Assembly: GCF_009755605.1 (NCBI RefSeq)
Contig: NZ_WPNZ01000032.1
Coordinates: 46,082-110,081, forward strand
Length of the DNA: 64,000 nucleotides
Direction: 5' to 3'
Source: Streptomyces typhae
Lineage (GTDB): Bacteria > Actinomycetota > Actinomycetes > Streptomycetales > Streptomycetaceae
Below the pieces are notes generated by a model. That model ran no database searches, was not told the DNA's origin, and saw nothing but the letters and a program-made list of their open reading frames with translations. The first letter of the stretch is position 1. The number at the start of each line of letters is the position of its first letter. Shown here piece after piece: positions 39,641 to 47,538 of this stretch. The position numbers and the translations under genes are program-made.

Positions 39641-39693
39641 GCCGTGTGTCTGCCTCTCCGGGCGCCTCACGGGTGCGTCAGGAAGGGCGAGAT

Positions 39694-40506
39694 GTGAGCC
39701 GGGTCCAACAGCCGTCAGACGTGTCGAGCAAGCTCAACACCGGAGTCGCGCACAACGCACGGGTGTGGAACTACTGGATCGGCGGAAAGGACCACTACGA
39801 GGTCGACCAGCACGTAGGTGACCAGGTCGCCAGAGTGTTTCCCGTGATCCGGGACGTGGCCCGCGCCGACCGCGAGTTCCTCGGCCGCGCGGTCCGGTTC
39901 CTGACCGCCGACTGCGGAGTACGGCAGTTCCTGGACATCGGCACCGGACTGCCGACGCTCGACAACACCCACGAGATCGCCCAGCAAGCCGCGCCCGAGT
40001 CCCGGATCGTCTACGTCGACAACGATCCCATCGTGCTCGTCCACGCCCGCAGTCTGCTGATCGGCACCTCCCAGGGGGCCACCGACTACATCGATGCCGA
40101 CGTCCATGAGCCGGACAGCATCATCGAGGGCGCCGCAGCGACCCTCGACTACGACCGGCCCGTCGCGGTCATGATGCTGGGCATCCTGAACTTCGTCCTC
40201 GACACGGGCGAGGCACAGGACATCGTCCGCAGGGTCATGGCCTCGGTCCCCTCCGGCAGTTGTCTCGTCCTGACCCACCCGACGACCGACTCCGACCTCG
40301 GCGGCGAGGGCAACGTCGAGGCCATGAAGTTCTGGAACGAGAACGCCACGCCACCGATCACCGCCCGCAGCCGCGCGGACGTCAGCGCCTTCCTCGAAGG
40401 CCTGGACCTCCTGTCCCCCGGCCTCGTCTCGTGCTCGCGATGGCGTCCCGAGACGGACTCCGCCGCCGTGCTCCCGCAGTTCGGAGCGGTGGCGGTGAAG
40501 CCCTGA
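39694..40506 (+). CDS. SAM-dependent methyltransferase, DUF574 family
   Basis: A 270-residue methyltransferase of the DUF574/Methyltransf_19 family, which is expanded in Streptomyces. Signature segments: NTGVAHNARVWNYWIGGKDH (the family N-terminus), VRQFLDIGTGLPTLDNTHEI (SAM motif I), RIVYVDNDPIVLVHARSLL (acidic motif), DYDRPVAVMMLGILNFV and VPSGSCLVLTHPT. Members often sit beside XRE-DUF397 regulators; none is next to this one. Substrate unknown. The GTG at 39694 follows GGAAGGG; the in-sequence ATG two bases earlier is out of frame. Its stop codon lies within the stem of a perfect terminator. Confidence 0.9.
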   Translation: MSRVQQPSDVSSKLNTGVAHNARVWNYWIGGKDHYEVDQHVGDQVARVFPVIRDVARADREFLGRAVRFLTADCGVRQFLDIGTGLPTLDNTHEIAQQAAPESRIVYVDNDPIVLVHARSLLIGTSQGATDYIDADVHEPDSIIEGAAATLDYDRPVAVMMLGILNFVLDTGEAQDIVRRVMASVPSGSCLVLTHPTTDSDLGGEGNVEAMKFWNENATPPITARSRADVSAFLEGLDLLSPGLVSCSRWRPETDSAAVLPQFGAVAVKP

Positions 40507-40533
40507 CCGGTCCGTCGCGGACGGACCGGTCAG
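40503..40533. terminator. Perfect hairpin overlapping the methyltransferase stop codon
   Basis: CTGACCGGTCCGTC pairs perfectly with GACGGACCGGTCAG around GCG. It ends 9 bp before the stop of the convergent gene at 40542, so it can act in both directions. Confidence 0.85.
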
Positions 40534-40541
40534 CAAGGCCG

Positions 40542-40784
40542 TCAGCCCCGCGACCAGTACGTGCAATCCAGCGGCGGGGCATCGTCGGCTCGCGCCCGAT
40601 CGGGGCATCGACGCCCCTCCTCGGCGCCGGGCGTGACGGTGGAGGTCGCCGGTGCCGGGCCCGGACCGTGTTCGTCCGCCTGGCTGTCCCCGTCGTCCAG
40701 ATACAGCGTCAGGAATCCACCGACCACGACAAGACCCGCCCACGCCACGAGAATCCACCGCCAGGTCCGTTGCAGCAGCACCAT
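40542..40784 (-). CDS. Small single-pass membrane protein
   Basis: An 80-residue protein: MVLLQRTWRWILVAWAGLVV then VGGFLTLYL is one transmembrane helix, followed by an acidic extracytoplasmic tail (LDDGDSQADEHGPGP), a Pro/Thr linker and a terminal part with two Cys residues (GRRCPDRAR, PLDCTYWS) that could form a disulfide. The ATG at 40784 follows GGGAGG with good spacing. It is downstream of, and on the same strand as, the candidate effector gene (75 bp away), so it may belong to that transcript. Family not recognised. Confidence 0.75.
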   Translation of the reverse strand: MVLLQRTWRWILVAWAGLVVVGGFLTLYLDDGDSQADEHGPGPAPATSTVTPGAEEGRRCPDRARADDAPPLDCTYWSRG

Positions 40785-40858
40785 CGCCTCCCTGCCGCTC
40801 TGCGCCCGACGGACAGTCTGGCAAAGGCACCACGGCCAGGGCACTGCTTCCGGCTCGT

Positions 40859-41824
40859 TCAGCGCGTCACCGGATGATCCTTGCTCAGCGCCGAAAGCGT
40901 GTCCCCGTAGTGGTTGACGTGCAGGACGGTCTGGTCGGCAGGTGAGTAGAGGATGCCGTAGAACTCGTATCTCTGCAGGAGGGGATACTGGTTGGAGTCG
41001 TCCGTGACGCCCGGCGTGTCGACATTGAGCAGTTCCAGCGACCCGTCGGGCCTTCGCTTCTCATTCGGTTCGAACTGCCTGCCGGGGCCGTCGTACGACC
41101 ACTCCGCCTGCGCGAAGCCGGTGTGGAGCACGGCGTCGAGGGCGGCACGGTCGGCGGGGCCGCGGGCGTGGGGAGGGTTGAGTGCCACCGCCCGGTACTG
41201 GATGGGCGCGAAGGTCACATAGCCGGGCCGGGTCCAGGTGATGCCGACCTCGCCCGACCGCAACCCTTTGTTGATCTTCGCTGCCTTCACGAAGCGGATG
41301 TAGCGGACGTCCTCCTTGGCGCGGCCGCCGACGTTGAACCGGGCCTCGTGCCGGACATTGACCTTGCTGCCGCCCAGGAGTGACGGTGACCGCCCAGGCT
41401 CTCCGAAATCGACGCCGCCCGCGACCCGCTGCTCGCCCCTGGAGAGCTGTTCGAGCGTGCTCAGGACCTCGGGCGGCAGGCCGAGTTCCTGGTACGGCCT
41501 GCCGCGGACGATGCGGTCCGGGCCGCTCTGGGGCCGGTTGCGGATCGGCTCCAGGACGTTGCCGACCAGGTCCTCCTCGGTGGTCCGCTGGACGGGCACC
41601 GCGGCCCCGCCCGGCCTCGACGCCCGCTGCACGAGCTGCTGGACCGGACCGTGGCCGAGCCGCCTCCCCTGAAGGGCGAGCGTCAACGCGTCGTTTCCCA
41701 CCGTGCCCTGGAGCGCCAGCATCCTTCCGGCTTCGGGGGCGAGCGTGGGCGGCGCTGCCGCGATGCGAGGCGTCTTTACATCGGCATGGGCCTTGTCGGC
41801 CTGTTCCTGCGCGCGCAAGGGCAC
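40859..41824 (-). CDS. Candidate contractile-injection-system effector or cargo protein
   Basis: A 321-residue protein. Residues 24-60 carry LAPEAGRMLALQGTVGNDAL and VQQLVQR, then VPVQRT, a pattern closely resembling the LLALQRxAGNAAV...VQR headers of actinobacterial proteins linked to extracellular contractile injection systems. No signal peptide is present. The C-terminal about 220 residues include VLSTLEQLSRGEQRVAGGVD, RFNVGGRAKEDVRYIRFVKA, FAQAEWSYDGPGRQFEPNEK and LLQRYEFYGILYSPADQTVL, which I cannot assign to a known toxin fold. The GTG at 41824 has AGGGAGGGA immediately upstream. It follows a lipoprotein gene by 57 bp, likely as an operon. No structural injection-system genes occur in the window, so the assignment rests on the header motif. 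Confidence 0.55.
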   Translation of the reverse strand: MPLRAQEQADKAHADVKTPRIAAAPPTLAPEAGRMLALQGTVGNDALTLALQGRRLGHGPVQQLVQRASRPGGAAVPVQRTTEEDLVGNVLEPIRNRPQSGPDRIVRGRPYQELGLPPEVLSTLEQLSRGEQRVAGGVDFGEPGRSPSLLGGSKVNVRHEARFNVGGRAKEDVRYIRFVKAAKINKGLRSGEVGITWTRPGYVTFAPIQYRAVALNPPHARGPADRAALDAVLHTGFAQAEWSYDGPGRQFEPNEKRRPDGSLELLNVDTPGVTDDSNQYPLLQRYEFYGILYSPADQTVLHVNHYGDTLSALSKDHPVTR

Positions 41825-41881
41825 TCCCTCCCTGGGTCGCCTGGCATCGTCACGGACGGCTGCCGGGGTGGGCGAGGGCCT

Positions 41882-42280
41882 TCAGGGCACCATCGAGGGC
41901 AGATCCGCACCGGCCTCCGACGCGTCAGGCGCCACGGGTCCCGGCTCGCCGTCGGTGCTCTCTGAGAACGAGAGGTCGAGCGCGCACTCGTCAGGGATGT
42001 CGGCGGCCGAGGTCGCACACTTCGCCGGGCCCGCCCCGTCCTGCTCGCCCATCTCGGGCTCGCCCGACCGGGGTTCGCCCGTCTCCGGCCCGCCCGACCG
42101 GGGTTCGCCCGTCTCGATGTCGATGTGCCCCTTCACTTCGGCGGAGGCAGGCTTTGTGGGGGCGGCGGGTCCTGCGGGCCGGGTGGTGTCCGCGGAGTCC
42201 GACGAGGACGAGCAGGCCGCCACAGCCGTCGTAGCGCACAGGACGAGAGCGGCAGAGGCCGCGACGTGACGAAAACGCAT
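41882..42280 (-). CDS. Lipoprotein with repeated Glu/Pro/Gly/Arg motif
   Basis: A 132-residue exported lipoprotein. The signal peptide MRFRHVAASAALVLCATTAV ends in the lipobox VAAC followed by a Ser-rich stretch. The mature part is Thr/Pro/Ala rich, then holds two copies of ETGEPRSG (an 8-residue repeat from a 24-27 bp DNA repeat), then a short ordered section with two Cys residues (CATSAADIPDECALDLSFSE). The ATG at 42280 follows GGGGGA. It is the first gene of a minus-strand set with the candidate effector and a small membrane protein, and it is divergent from the serine hydrolase. Function unknown. Confidence 0.8.
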   Translation of the reverse strand: MRFRHVAASAALVLCATTAVAACSSSSDSADTTRPAGPAAPTKPASAEVKGHIDIETGEPRSGGPETGEPRSGEPEMGEQDGAGPAKCATSAADIPDECALDLSFSESTDGEPGPVAPDASEAGADLPSMVP

Positions 42281-42566
42281 GGAGATCCCCCTAGTACGAA
42301 CTGTAAGAACCACGCGAACCATACGGATGTTCAGCCAGGCGAACCTTCAGTCGATCAACCATGCCACATCGCGCGACGGGGTTCTCGCGCCCGCACAGCA
42401 CACGCAGCAGGCCGCACGCCGGAGCCGGGAGTATCGCGGGCGTATCGAAAACCTCATACATCACCACAACACCCTCCTGTCTTCGATGAGCGCATGGACC
42501 ACAGCGGTCCGAGCCGGGGGCATGCCGCCCTCGGCGTCCGCATGCCCTCACGAAAGAGAGCGCGTC

Positions 42567-43748
42567 GTGCCCTTGGGGAACATTCGTCCACCGCTGAGCA
42601 GGGCCGTCCTGGCCGCCGGTGTCACCGTGCTGGTGGTGGCCCACGCCGGGCCTGCCACCGCCGCCCCGGCGACGCGGGACGGGAACAACGCCCGGCAGGC
42701 GAACGTCCAGAAGGCGATGGAGGAGCTGGCGGGGGTTCGCGGCGTCGTGGGGGTCGTCGGTGGGGCCTACCTCGACGGGAAGCCCGTCGGCCTGGGCAGC
42801 GCGGGCTCCCGCCTCCTCGACGGCAAGGGCGGCAGAATACCCGCTAACGCCCGCTTCCCGATCTGGTCCCAGACCAAGCAGATGGTGGCCACCGTGGTCC
42901 TGCAACTGGTCCAGGAGGGCAGGTTCGGGGTGGACGACAAGCTCGGCGACCTGCTGCCCGAGGTGGTCGAGAAGGACCTGGTGACACGGGCCGACGAGGT
43001 CACCGTACGGCAGCTGATCCAGCACACCTCCGGCATCCCCGACTGGTGGTCCGGCAAGCCGAACCCGGACGGAAGCGAGGGCGACCCCTCGTTCGACGTG
43101 TTCGACTTCACCACCCACTACCGGCCGCTGGACCTGGTGCAGTGGAGCCGGGAGCGGCCCAGGACCGGCGAACCGGGCGAGAAGTGGTCCTACTCCAACA
43201 CCAACCACACCCTCCTCGGCCTGATCGTCGAGAGGGCGACCGGCCACGACCTGGGCACCGAACTGCGTGAGCGCCTGTTCGAGCCGCTCGGGATGACCAA
43301 GTCCTATCTCAGGGTCCAGCCGCCGGAGGGCATCAAGGGGCCGCACGGCCACGGCTATTACCCCGACGCCGACGGCAGGCCGCGCGACGTGGACCGCTTC
43401 AACGCGAGCTTCACCGGGGCGGGAGCCGGAGGGGTGGTCTCCACCGCGCACGACGTGAGTGCCTACACCCGGGCCTTCACCCGAGGCGAACTGCTGCCGC
43501 CGGAACTCCAGCGCATCCTCACCGACCGGCCGCCCAACGGCCTGCACACCCGGGACAGGGGCCGCGGCAGTTGCGCCGACGACTTCTCGATCGCGGGCGG
43601 CCTTGCCCCCGGTTCCATCGCCCTGACCTCCTACTCGGGGGACGGCCGCCGCCAGTTCGCGATGTCCTTCACCCTGAGCGTCAAGCCCAGCGCCGTGCAG
43701 CTCGACGTCGGCAAGGCCGTGGAGGCCGCCTTCTGCCCGTCCTCCTGA
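42567..43748 (+). CDS. Secreted serine hydrolase (class C beta-lactamase / DD-peptidase fold)
   Basis: A 393-residue S12-type penicillin-binding enzyme. The GTG at 42567 follows GAAAGAGAG and gives a signal peptide (LSRAVLAAGVTVLVVAHAGP to ATAAP). Active-site motifs: S-x-x-K in FPIWSQTKQMVATVVLQL (nucleophile Ser), Y-x-N in KWSYSNTNHTLLGLIVERAT, and a Gly-rich segment FTGAGAGGVVSTAHDVSAYT. Near the end SYSGDGRRQFAMSF stands where the third (K/H-T-G or H-x-G) element would be, so that motif is degenerate. Probably a D-alanyl-D-alanine carboxypeptidase, esterase or D-aminopeptidase acting outside the cell; beta-lactam hydrolysis cannot be claimed. An upstream in-frame extension has no signal and is rejected. 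Confidence 0.88.
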   Translation: MPLGNIRPPLSRAVLAAGVTVLVVAHAGPATAAPATRDGNNARQANVQKAMEELAGVRGVVGVVGGAYLDGKPVGLGSAGSRLLDGKGGRIPANARFPIWSQTKQMVATVVLQLVQEGRFGVDDKLGDLLPEVVEKDLVTRADEVTVRQLIQHTSGIPDWWSGKPNPDGSEGDPSFDVFDFTTHYRPLDLVQWSRERPRTGEPGEKWSYSNTNHTLLGLIVERATGHDLGTELRERLFEPLGMTKSYLRVQPPEGIKGPHGHGYYPDADGRPRDVDRFNASFTGAGAGGVVSTAHDVSAYTRAFTRGELLPPELQRILTDRPPNGLHTRDRGRGSCADDFSIAGGLAPGSIALTSYSGDGRRQFAMSFTLSVKPSAVQLDVGKAVEAAFCPSS

Positions 43749-43886
43749 GCGGAGTCCCCGCGTCGCAGTTCGTGGCCTGATGCGAGGATGAGTCGGTCGC
43801 CCTCGCGCTTGCGGGGCGGCGTCGGCATGATCGGGCGGCGCGTACGGGCGCGGGGAGCGGGGCAGGGCAGCGTGGGGCGGCAGCTC

Positions 43887-44537
43887 ATGACGTACAGGGT
43901 GGACTACCGCACCGAGCCGCCGCGGCTCGTCAACGAGTGGGCTCCGGGGAGGGGCGGGGAAGCGCGCGAGCTGGCCTGGCTGCGCCGTGACCACGAACTC
44001 GACCACGCCCGAGGCGACTTGCGGGGCGGAGCGCATCCTTCGGTGCGGACGTTCCACGTCGGCGTGGACGAGGCCGTACCGACGGCCCGCGTGCGGACCG
44101 AGCGGCATTTGGACTCGGGGCAGGCGGTGTATCTGGTCGACGACGGGTACGGCGCGCCGCTCGGCCGCATCACGTACCGCCGGCGGGCGTTCGCGCGCTC
44201 GGAGTGGACGGTGGAGCCCGTGGCGGGCCCCGCCGCCCGTGGGCGCAAGGGGCGGCTCTTCTGGTGGGCGGTGTGGTGGCCGCTCGGCATGCCCCTCGCC
44301 TGGGTGTCGACGCTCATGGCCCTGTTCGCCGAGGGCGACGGCGGATTCGGGCCGCCCCGCAGGGTGATCTGGCGTGACGCCTCACGCCGCGCCCACATCG
44401 TCTACCGGGGCATCGCCGACGAGTACCGCGTCCTGGAGGAGGGCTGGGACCCCCGCCTGGTGAGCGCACTCGTCGGCCTGCACCAGTCCTTCGATCCGCC
44501 GGAGGCTGCTCCGGGGCTCGGTTGGTACGGAGACTGA
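43887..44537 (+). CDS. Hypothetical protein with one central membrane segment
   Basis: A 216-residue protein starting MTYRVDYRTEPPRLVNEWAP. It has a soluble first half (RTFHVGVDEAVPTARVRTER, AVYLVDDGYGAPLGRITYRR), one strongly hydrophobic aromatic segment LFWWAVWWPLGMPLAWVSTL plus MALFAEG, and a short second soluble part (RVIWRDASRRAHIVYRGIAD, EYRVLEEGWDPRLVSALVGL). Family not recognised. Codon bias is typical of a real gene. The start is uncertain: an in-frame ATG at 43788 or GTG at 43872 could be used, and the ATG chosen has no strong ribosome site. It is 138 bp after the serine hydrolase on the same strand. Confidence 0.6.
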   Translation: MTYRVDYRTEPPRLVNEWAPGRGGEARELAWLRRDHELDHARGDLRGGAHPSVRTFHVGVDEAVPTARVRTERHLDSGQAVYLVDDGYGAPLGRITYRRRAFARSEWTVEPVAGPAARGRKGRLFWWAVWWPLGMPLAWVSTLMALFAEGDGGFGPPRRVIWRDASRRAHIVYRGIADEYRVLEEGWDPRLVSALVGLHQSFDPPEAAPGLGWYGD

Positions 44538-44550
44538 CCGAGCACCCGGG

Positions 44551-44621
44551 GCTGCGGTTGCGGTTGCGACTATGGCTTCGGCTTCGGCTTCGGCTTCGAC
44601 TATGACTGCGGCTGCGGCTGT
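44551..44621. repeat. Hexanucleotide low-complexity tract
   Basis: Runs of ggttgc, ggcttc and ggctgc hexamers fill the space between convergent gene ends (44537 and 44685). Confidence 0.75.
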
Positions 44622-44684
44622 GACAGCGAGGCCAGGATCGGGCCGACCGTGGCCCGGCCCGTGCGGACGGGCACGCCGTCAGGG

Positions 44685-46067
44685 TCATGCATCATGGTCG
44701 TCCAACCCTCCGGTGACCGGCGGGTCGACCGAGACCACCAAGCGGCTCGGGCCGCTCGTCGCCCCGGCGGCCGTCCGCGTGGCTTGCAGACCTGCGGGGC
44801 GCACCGTGACGTTCTCAGGGTAGAGCCGTCCGAGCAGCGCCAGGACCACGAGGTCGCTCTCACCGGTGGCGTCGAGGGTGGTGTCCCCCGCCCGGGTCCA
44901 CACCATCCCCTGTGCGCGCAGTGCCGCCCACACGTCCACGGTGCTGGGCGAGCCCTCTGAAGGTGCGTCGTACACGGGCGCGTCACCGGCGGGCGTGTCA
45001 CCTGCGGACGCGTCGTACGTCGCGGGTTCCGGCCGGTGGGCGAAGCGGTGACCGCGCAGTGCCTGGCCGAGGTCGACGTGGACGGCGGCGGTGCTGCCGT
45101 CGGTGACCTCGATGACGGCGGTGCGGACTTCTTCCGTGGTCGGCCCGGGGACGCGACGAGCGGTGAGCGGGCCCGCCGGGGTGGTGGCGGGTGGCAGGTC
45201 TTCGACAAGGGTGCGGGGTGCCGCGTAATAGTCCGACGTCTCGACCACGTACGTGGCGGGTTCGACGGCGGCCGGGTCGGGACGCCACGTCAGCAGGTAC
45301 CGGGGAGCGGTCAGGGGCGGCTGGTCGAGAACGGCGGGCAGCACAGTGCCTCCGGCGGCTGCGAAACCGTAGCCGTCCGGGCCGGACGTATCGGTGACGA
45401 CGTGGCGCGCGAAGTCCACGATGCTGGTGTGCCGGATCTGGCGGACCAGGAGTTCGGTGAGGAAGGCGTCTCGGGCCGCCTCGGTGTGGCGCAGTCCGGT
45501 CGGGGTGACGGTCAGCGGGACGTCCTGCCAATTGGTGAAGGGGAGCAGGGCGTCGCGCAGCAGGACGACCTGGTGCAGCCACTCGTTGTAGAGCTGCATG
45601 GTGACGGGGCCCCCGCGGCTGCCCCGGAGCAGGTCGGCGGCGGCCGGGGTGAGCAGGTGGCCGTAGCAGTGGCTGCGGACGACCAGCGGTCCCGCGGGCA
45701 GCGGTATCCGGTCGGTGAGCAGCCTCTCCAGGGTTTCGGTGGCCCAAGAGGCCAGCTCCCGGCCGATCGTCTCGGCCTGGGCGGCCAGCTCACGGGCCGC
45801 CGGGGCGCTGTCGGGGCCGACGCGCAGCGTCAGGGATGTCTCCCTGGTGCCGAGGGCGAGTGTCGCACGGATCTGCTCCTCCAGTACCTCACCGTCGGCG
45901 CTGGTCAGCGCATTGTCATCGATGATGCCCTGGAGGAGGGGCTCGGTGGCGGTGAGGAACTGATGGGCGGTCAGGACGGTGCCGGTCGCGGGGAAGGTGT
46001 GCCAGCGGCTGCCTCCGAGGGTGGGTGCGGCCGGGGTGGGTGCGGCCGGGGTGGGTGCGGGATGCAT
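44685..46067 (-). CDS. Large hypothetical cytosolic protein, probable TetR target
   Basis: A 460-residue protein without signal peptide or membrane helix. It begins with a short TPAAP repeat (MHPAPTPAAPTPAAPTLGGS), then long amphipathic helices: LTAHQFLTATEPLLQGIIDD, QIRATLALGTRETSLTLRVG, AAQAETIGRELASWATETLE and NEWLHQVVLLRDALLPFTNW, and a second beta-rich half (YLLTWRPDPAAVEPATYVVE, AVIEVTDGSTAAVHVDLGQA, DLVVLALLGRLYPENVTVRP). No catalytic motif is recognised. A palindrome identical to the half-site upstream of the TetR gene lies 281 bp upstream (46348), so it is probably controlled by that TetR protein. The GTG/ATG choice: ATG at 46067 after GGAGGACCC. Confidence 0.65.
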   Translation of the reverse strand: MHPAPTPAAPTPAAPTLGGSRWHTFPATGTVLTAHQFLTATEPLLQGIIDDNALTSADGEVLEEQIRATLALGTRETSLTLRVGPDSAPAARELAAQAETIGRELASWATETLERLLTDRIPLPAGPLVVRSHCYGHLLTPAAADLLRGSRGGPVTMQLYNEWLHQVVLLRDALLPFTNWQDVPLTVTPTGLRHTEAARDAFLTELLVRQIRHTSIVDFARHVVTDTSGPDGYGFAAAGGTVLPAVLDQPPLTAPRYLLTWRPDPAAVEPATYVVETSDYYAAPRTLVEDLPPATTPAGPLTARRVPGPTTEEVRTAVIEVTDGSTAAVHVDLGQALRGHRFAHRPEPATYDASAGDTPAGDAPVYDAPSEGSPSTVDVWAALRAQGMVWTRAGDTTLDATGESDLVVLALLGRLYPENVTVRPAGLQATRTAAGATSGPSRLVVSVDPPVTGGLDDHDA

Positions 46068-46120
46068 GGGTCCTCCTGGGTGTCGTTACGTGGAGAGGTC
46101 GAGAGGCGAGGAGATGGGGG

Positions 46121-46172
46121 GTGGGTGTGGGTATTGGTGTGGGTGTGGGTGTGGGTGTGGGTGTGGGTGTGG
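46121..46172. repeat. Hexanucleotide gtgggt microsatellite
   Basis: About eight copies of gtgggt lie 55 bp upstream of the gene starting at 46067, between it and the palindromic operator. The 318-bp gap holds no other gene. Confidence 0.85.
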
Positions 46173-46347
46173 CTGGGGGGCGGTGGAGGTCGCGGAGAAG
46201 CAGGGGCCGAGATGAGGGAGCCGGTCAGGCGGTCAGTCGGTCAGGCAGCCAGGCGGTCAAGGCGGTCAGGCAGGCAGAGGCATGGTCACCGGGCCAGGCA
46301 TCGGCATCGGCCCCCGCGCCGACTCCCTGCCGGGCCTCCGCCGGCTT

Positions 46348-46369
46348 ATCTGGATCGTACGATCCAGAT
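46348..46369. promoter_or_regulatory. Perfect 22-bp palindrome, probable TetR operator
   Basis: ATCTGGATCG-TACGATCCAGAT is self-complementary and shares the 14-bp stretch GCTTATCTGGATCG with the site upstream of the TetR gene. It lies 16 bp beyond the TetR stop and upstream of the gene at 46067. Confidence 0.8.
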
Positions 46370-46385
46370 TCAGCGCACGAAAAAA

Positions 46386-46964
46386 TCACCCGAGGACCTC
46401 CAGCGCGACCTCCACGACGGATTCGAGCGCGCGCGGATCCGGCGTGATCTTCGAGGAGACCATCAGGCCGTTGAGGACGGTGCCGAGGAAGGCCGCCAGG
46501 GTGTGCGGGTCGTGCCGCGGCGCGATCTCGCCCCGCTCCACCGCCACACGCAGCACGTCGGCGAGCGCATCCCGGCCGGCGTCCTGCATGTCGCGCACGA
46601 TGCGCCGGACCGACGCGTCCTCAGGAAGGCGTTCACATGCGGCATTGACCGCCAGACAGCCCCTGCCGTCCTGCCCGACGGCGATACGGATGCGCTCCGT
46701 CAGGAGCGTACGAACTGCGGAGCGGGCATCCGCACCCTCCTCCAGGTCACGCAGGGCGGCCGCCGCGAGGGTGGTGCGGTAGTGCGCGAGCGCGGCCCGG
46801 TACAGGCCGTCCTTGTCGCCGAATGCCGCGTACAGGGACCCCTGCCCGATCCCCAGGTGCTGGGTCAGGTCGCGTACCGAAGTGGCCTCGTAGCCACGCG
46901 TCCAGAACAGTTCCATGGCGCGGCTCACCGCCGCTTCGGTGTCGAACTCCCGGGTCCTTGCCAT
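46386..46964 (-). CDS. TetR/AcrR-family repressor
   Basis: A 192-residue TetR protein. The DNA-binding domain is FDTEAAVSRAMELFWTRGYE, ATSVRDLTQHLGIGQGSLYA and AFGDKDGLYRAALAHYR. The ligand domain (LLTERIRIAVGQDGRGCLAV, NAACERLPEDASVRRIVRDM, AFLGTVLNGLMVSSKITPDP) is of the TetR_C_16/YcdC-like type seen in repressors of oxidoreductases and exporters. A promoter with TTGAGC, 17-bp spacer and TAAGGT ends only 6 bp before its ATG. The spacer contains the operator half-site, so it is probably autoregulated and leaderless or nearly so. The second, perfect operator lies just past its stop, upstream of the unknown gene at 46067. Confidence 0.9.
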   Translation of the reverse strand: MARTREFDTEAAVSRAMELFWTRGYEATSVRDLTQHLGIGQGSLYAAFGDKDGLYRAALAHYRTTLAAAALRDLEEGADARSAVRTLLTERIRIAVGQDGRGCLAVNAACERLPEDASVRRIVRDMQDAGRDALADVLRVAVERGEIAPRHDPHTLAAFLGTVLNGLMVSSKITPDPRALESVVEVALEVLG

Positions 46965-46975
46965 GGTGCGACCTT

Positions 46976-47010
46976 AGCTTATCTGGATCGCTCGCTCAAG
47001 AACGATCCGG
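46976..47010. promoter_or_regulatory. TetR promoter/operator with split half-sites
   Basis: AGCTTATCTGGATCG and CGATCCGG are separated by 10-11 bp. On the minus strand the same stretch holds TTGAGC-N17-TAAGGT, a promoter for the TetR gene. Confidence 0.7.
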
Positions 47011-47050
47011 CGATTCGGATGCGTGGCGGCGGGCGGTGAGGGTAGTGGCC

Positions 47051-47413
47051 TCAGGCCGTCTCGTAGCCGGATACGGAAGGCCAGCGGACCGTCAGCACCA
47101 CGGATGGTTCCTCCGCGAACCATGAGTGGTCGACGCCCCGGCCCCACACGACGTAGTCCCCCTGCTCGGCCAGGACCACGCTGCGGCCGGGAAGCTCCAC
47201 CCGGAAGCGGCCGCTGATCAGGACAAGCAGGGCGGTGCGCTCCTCGCCCTGCACCCAGAGCGCCCGCTCGTCGCCCTGCGGATGGACACCCCATTTGATC
47301 TCCACGGCCTCGCTGTGCCGGGGATCGGTGACGTCCTTGAAGTGCCCGAGGAGCCACCCCCGGTCCAGTGCCGCGTCCTTGCCCGCGTTGCCCACGTACA
47401 CGCTGTCGTCCAT
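47051..47413 (-). CDS. Cupin-like small protein
   Basis: A 120-residue single-domain protein with a cupin-type beta-barrel: EAVEIKWGVHPQGDERALWV is followed by RTALLVLISGRFRVELPGRS, VVLAEQGDYVVWGRGVDHSW and SVVLTVRWPSVSG. The second cupin motif (G-D-x-x-x-x-x-x-x-x-H) is visible as GDYVVWGRGVDH; the first is degenerate (H-P-Q-G in place of two His), so a bound metal is uncertain. This type occurs widely in Streptomyces and is sometimes labelled signal peptidase I by transfer, which the sequence does not support. The ATG at 47413 has a weak GGGA. It is divergent from the phospholipase D gene. Confidence 0.75.
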   Translation of the reverse strand: MDDSVYVGNAGKDAALDRGWLLGHFKDVTDPRHSEAVEIKWGVHPQGDERALWVQGEERTALLVLISGRFRVELPGRSVVLAEQGDYVVWGRGVDHSWFAEEPSVVLTVRWPSVSGYETA

Positions 47414-47538
47414 GGTCCCGGAACGTAGCAGTCCCACCCACCCGCCACCGGGGAGTACAGTCGGTTGGCTGCTCAGCCCGCGCCGGACCGGGCCCGGCAG
47501 CTCCGTCCGTTCTCTTCGTATGCCGGCCAGGGGATGCC

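Noticed and set aside
42291..44108. Minus-strand ORF of 605 codons
   Set aside because: Antisense to the serine hydrolase, which has a signal peptide and SxxK/YxN motifs; the minus reading has none.
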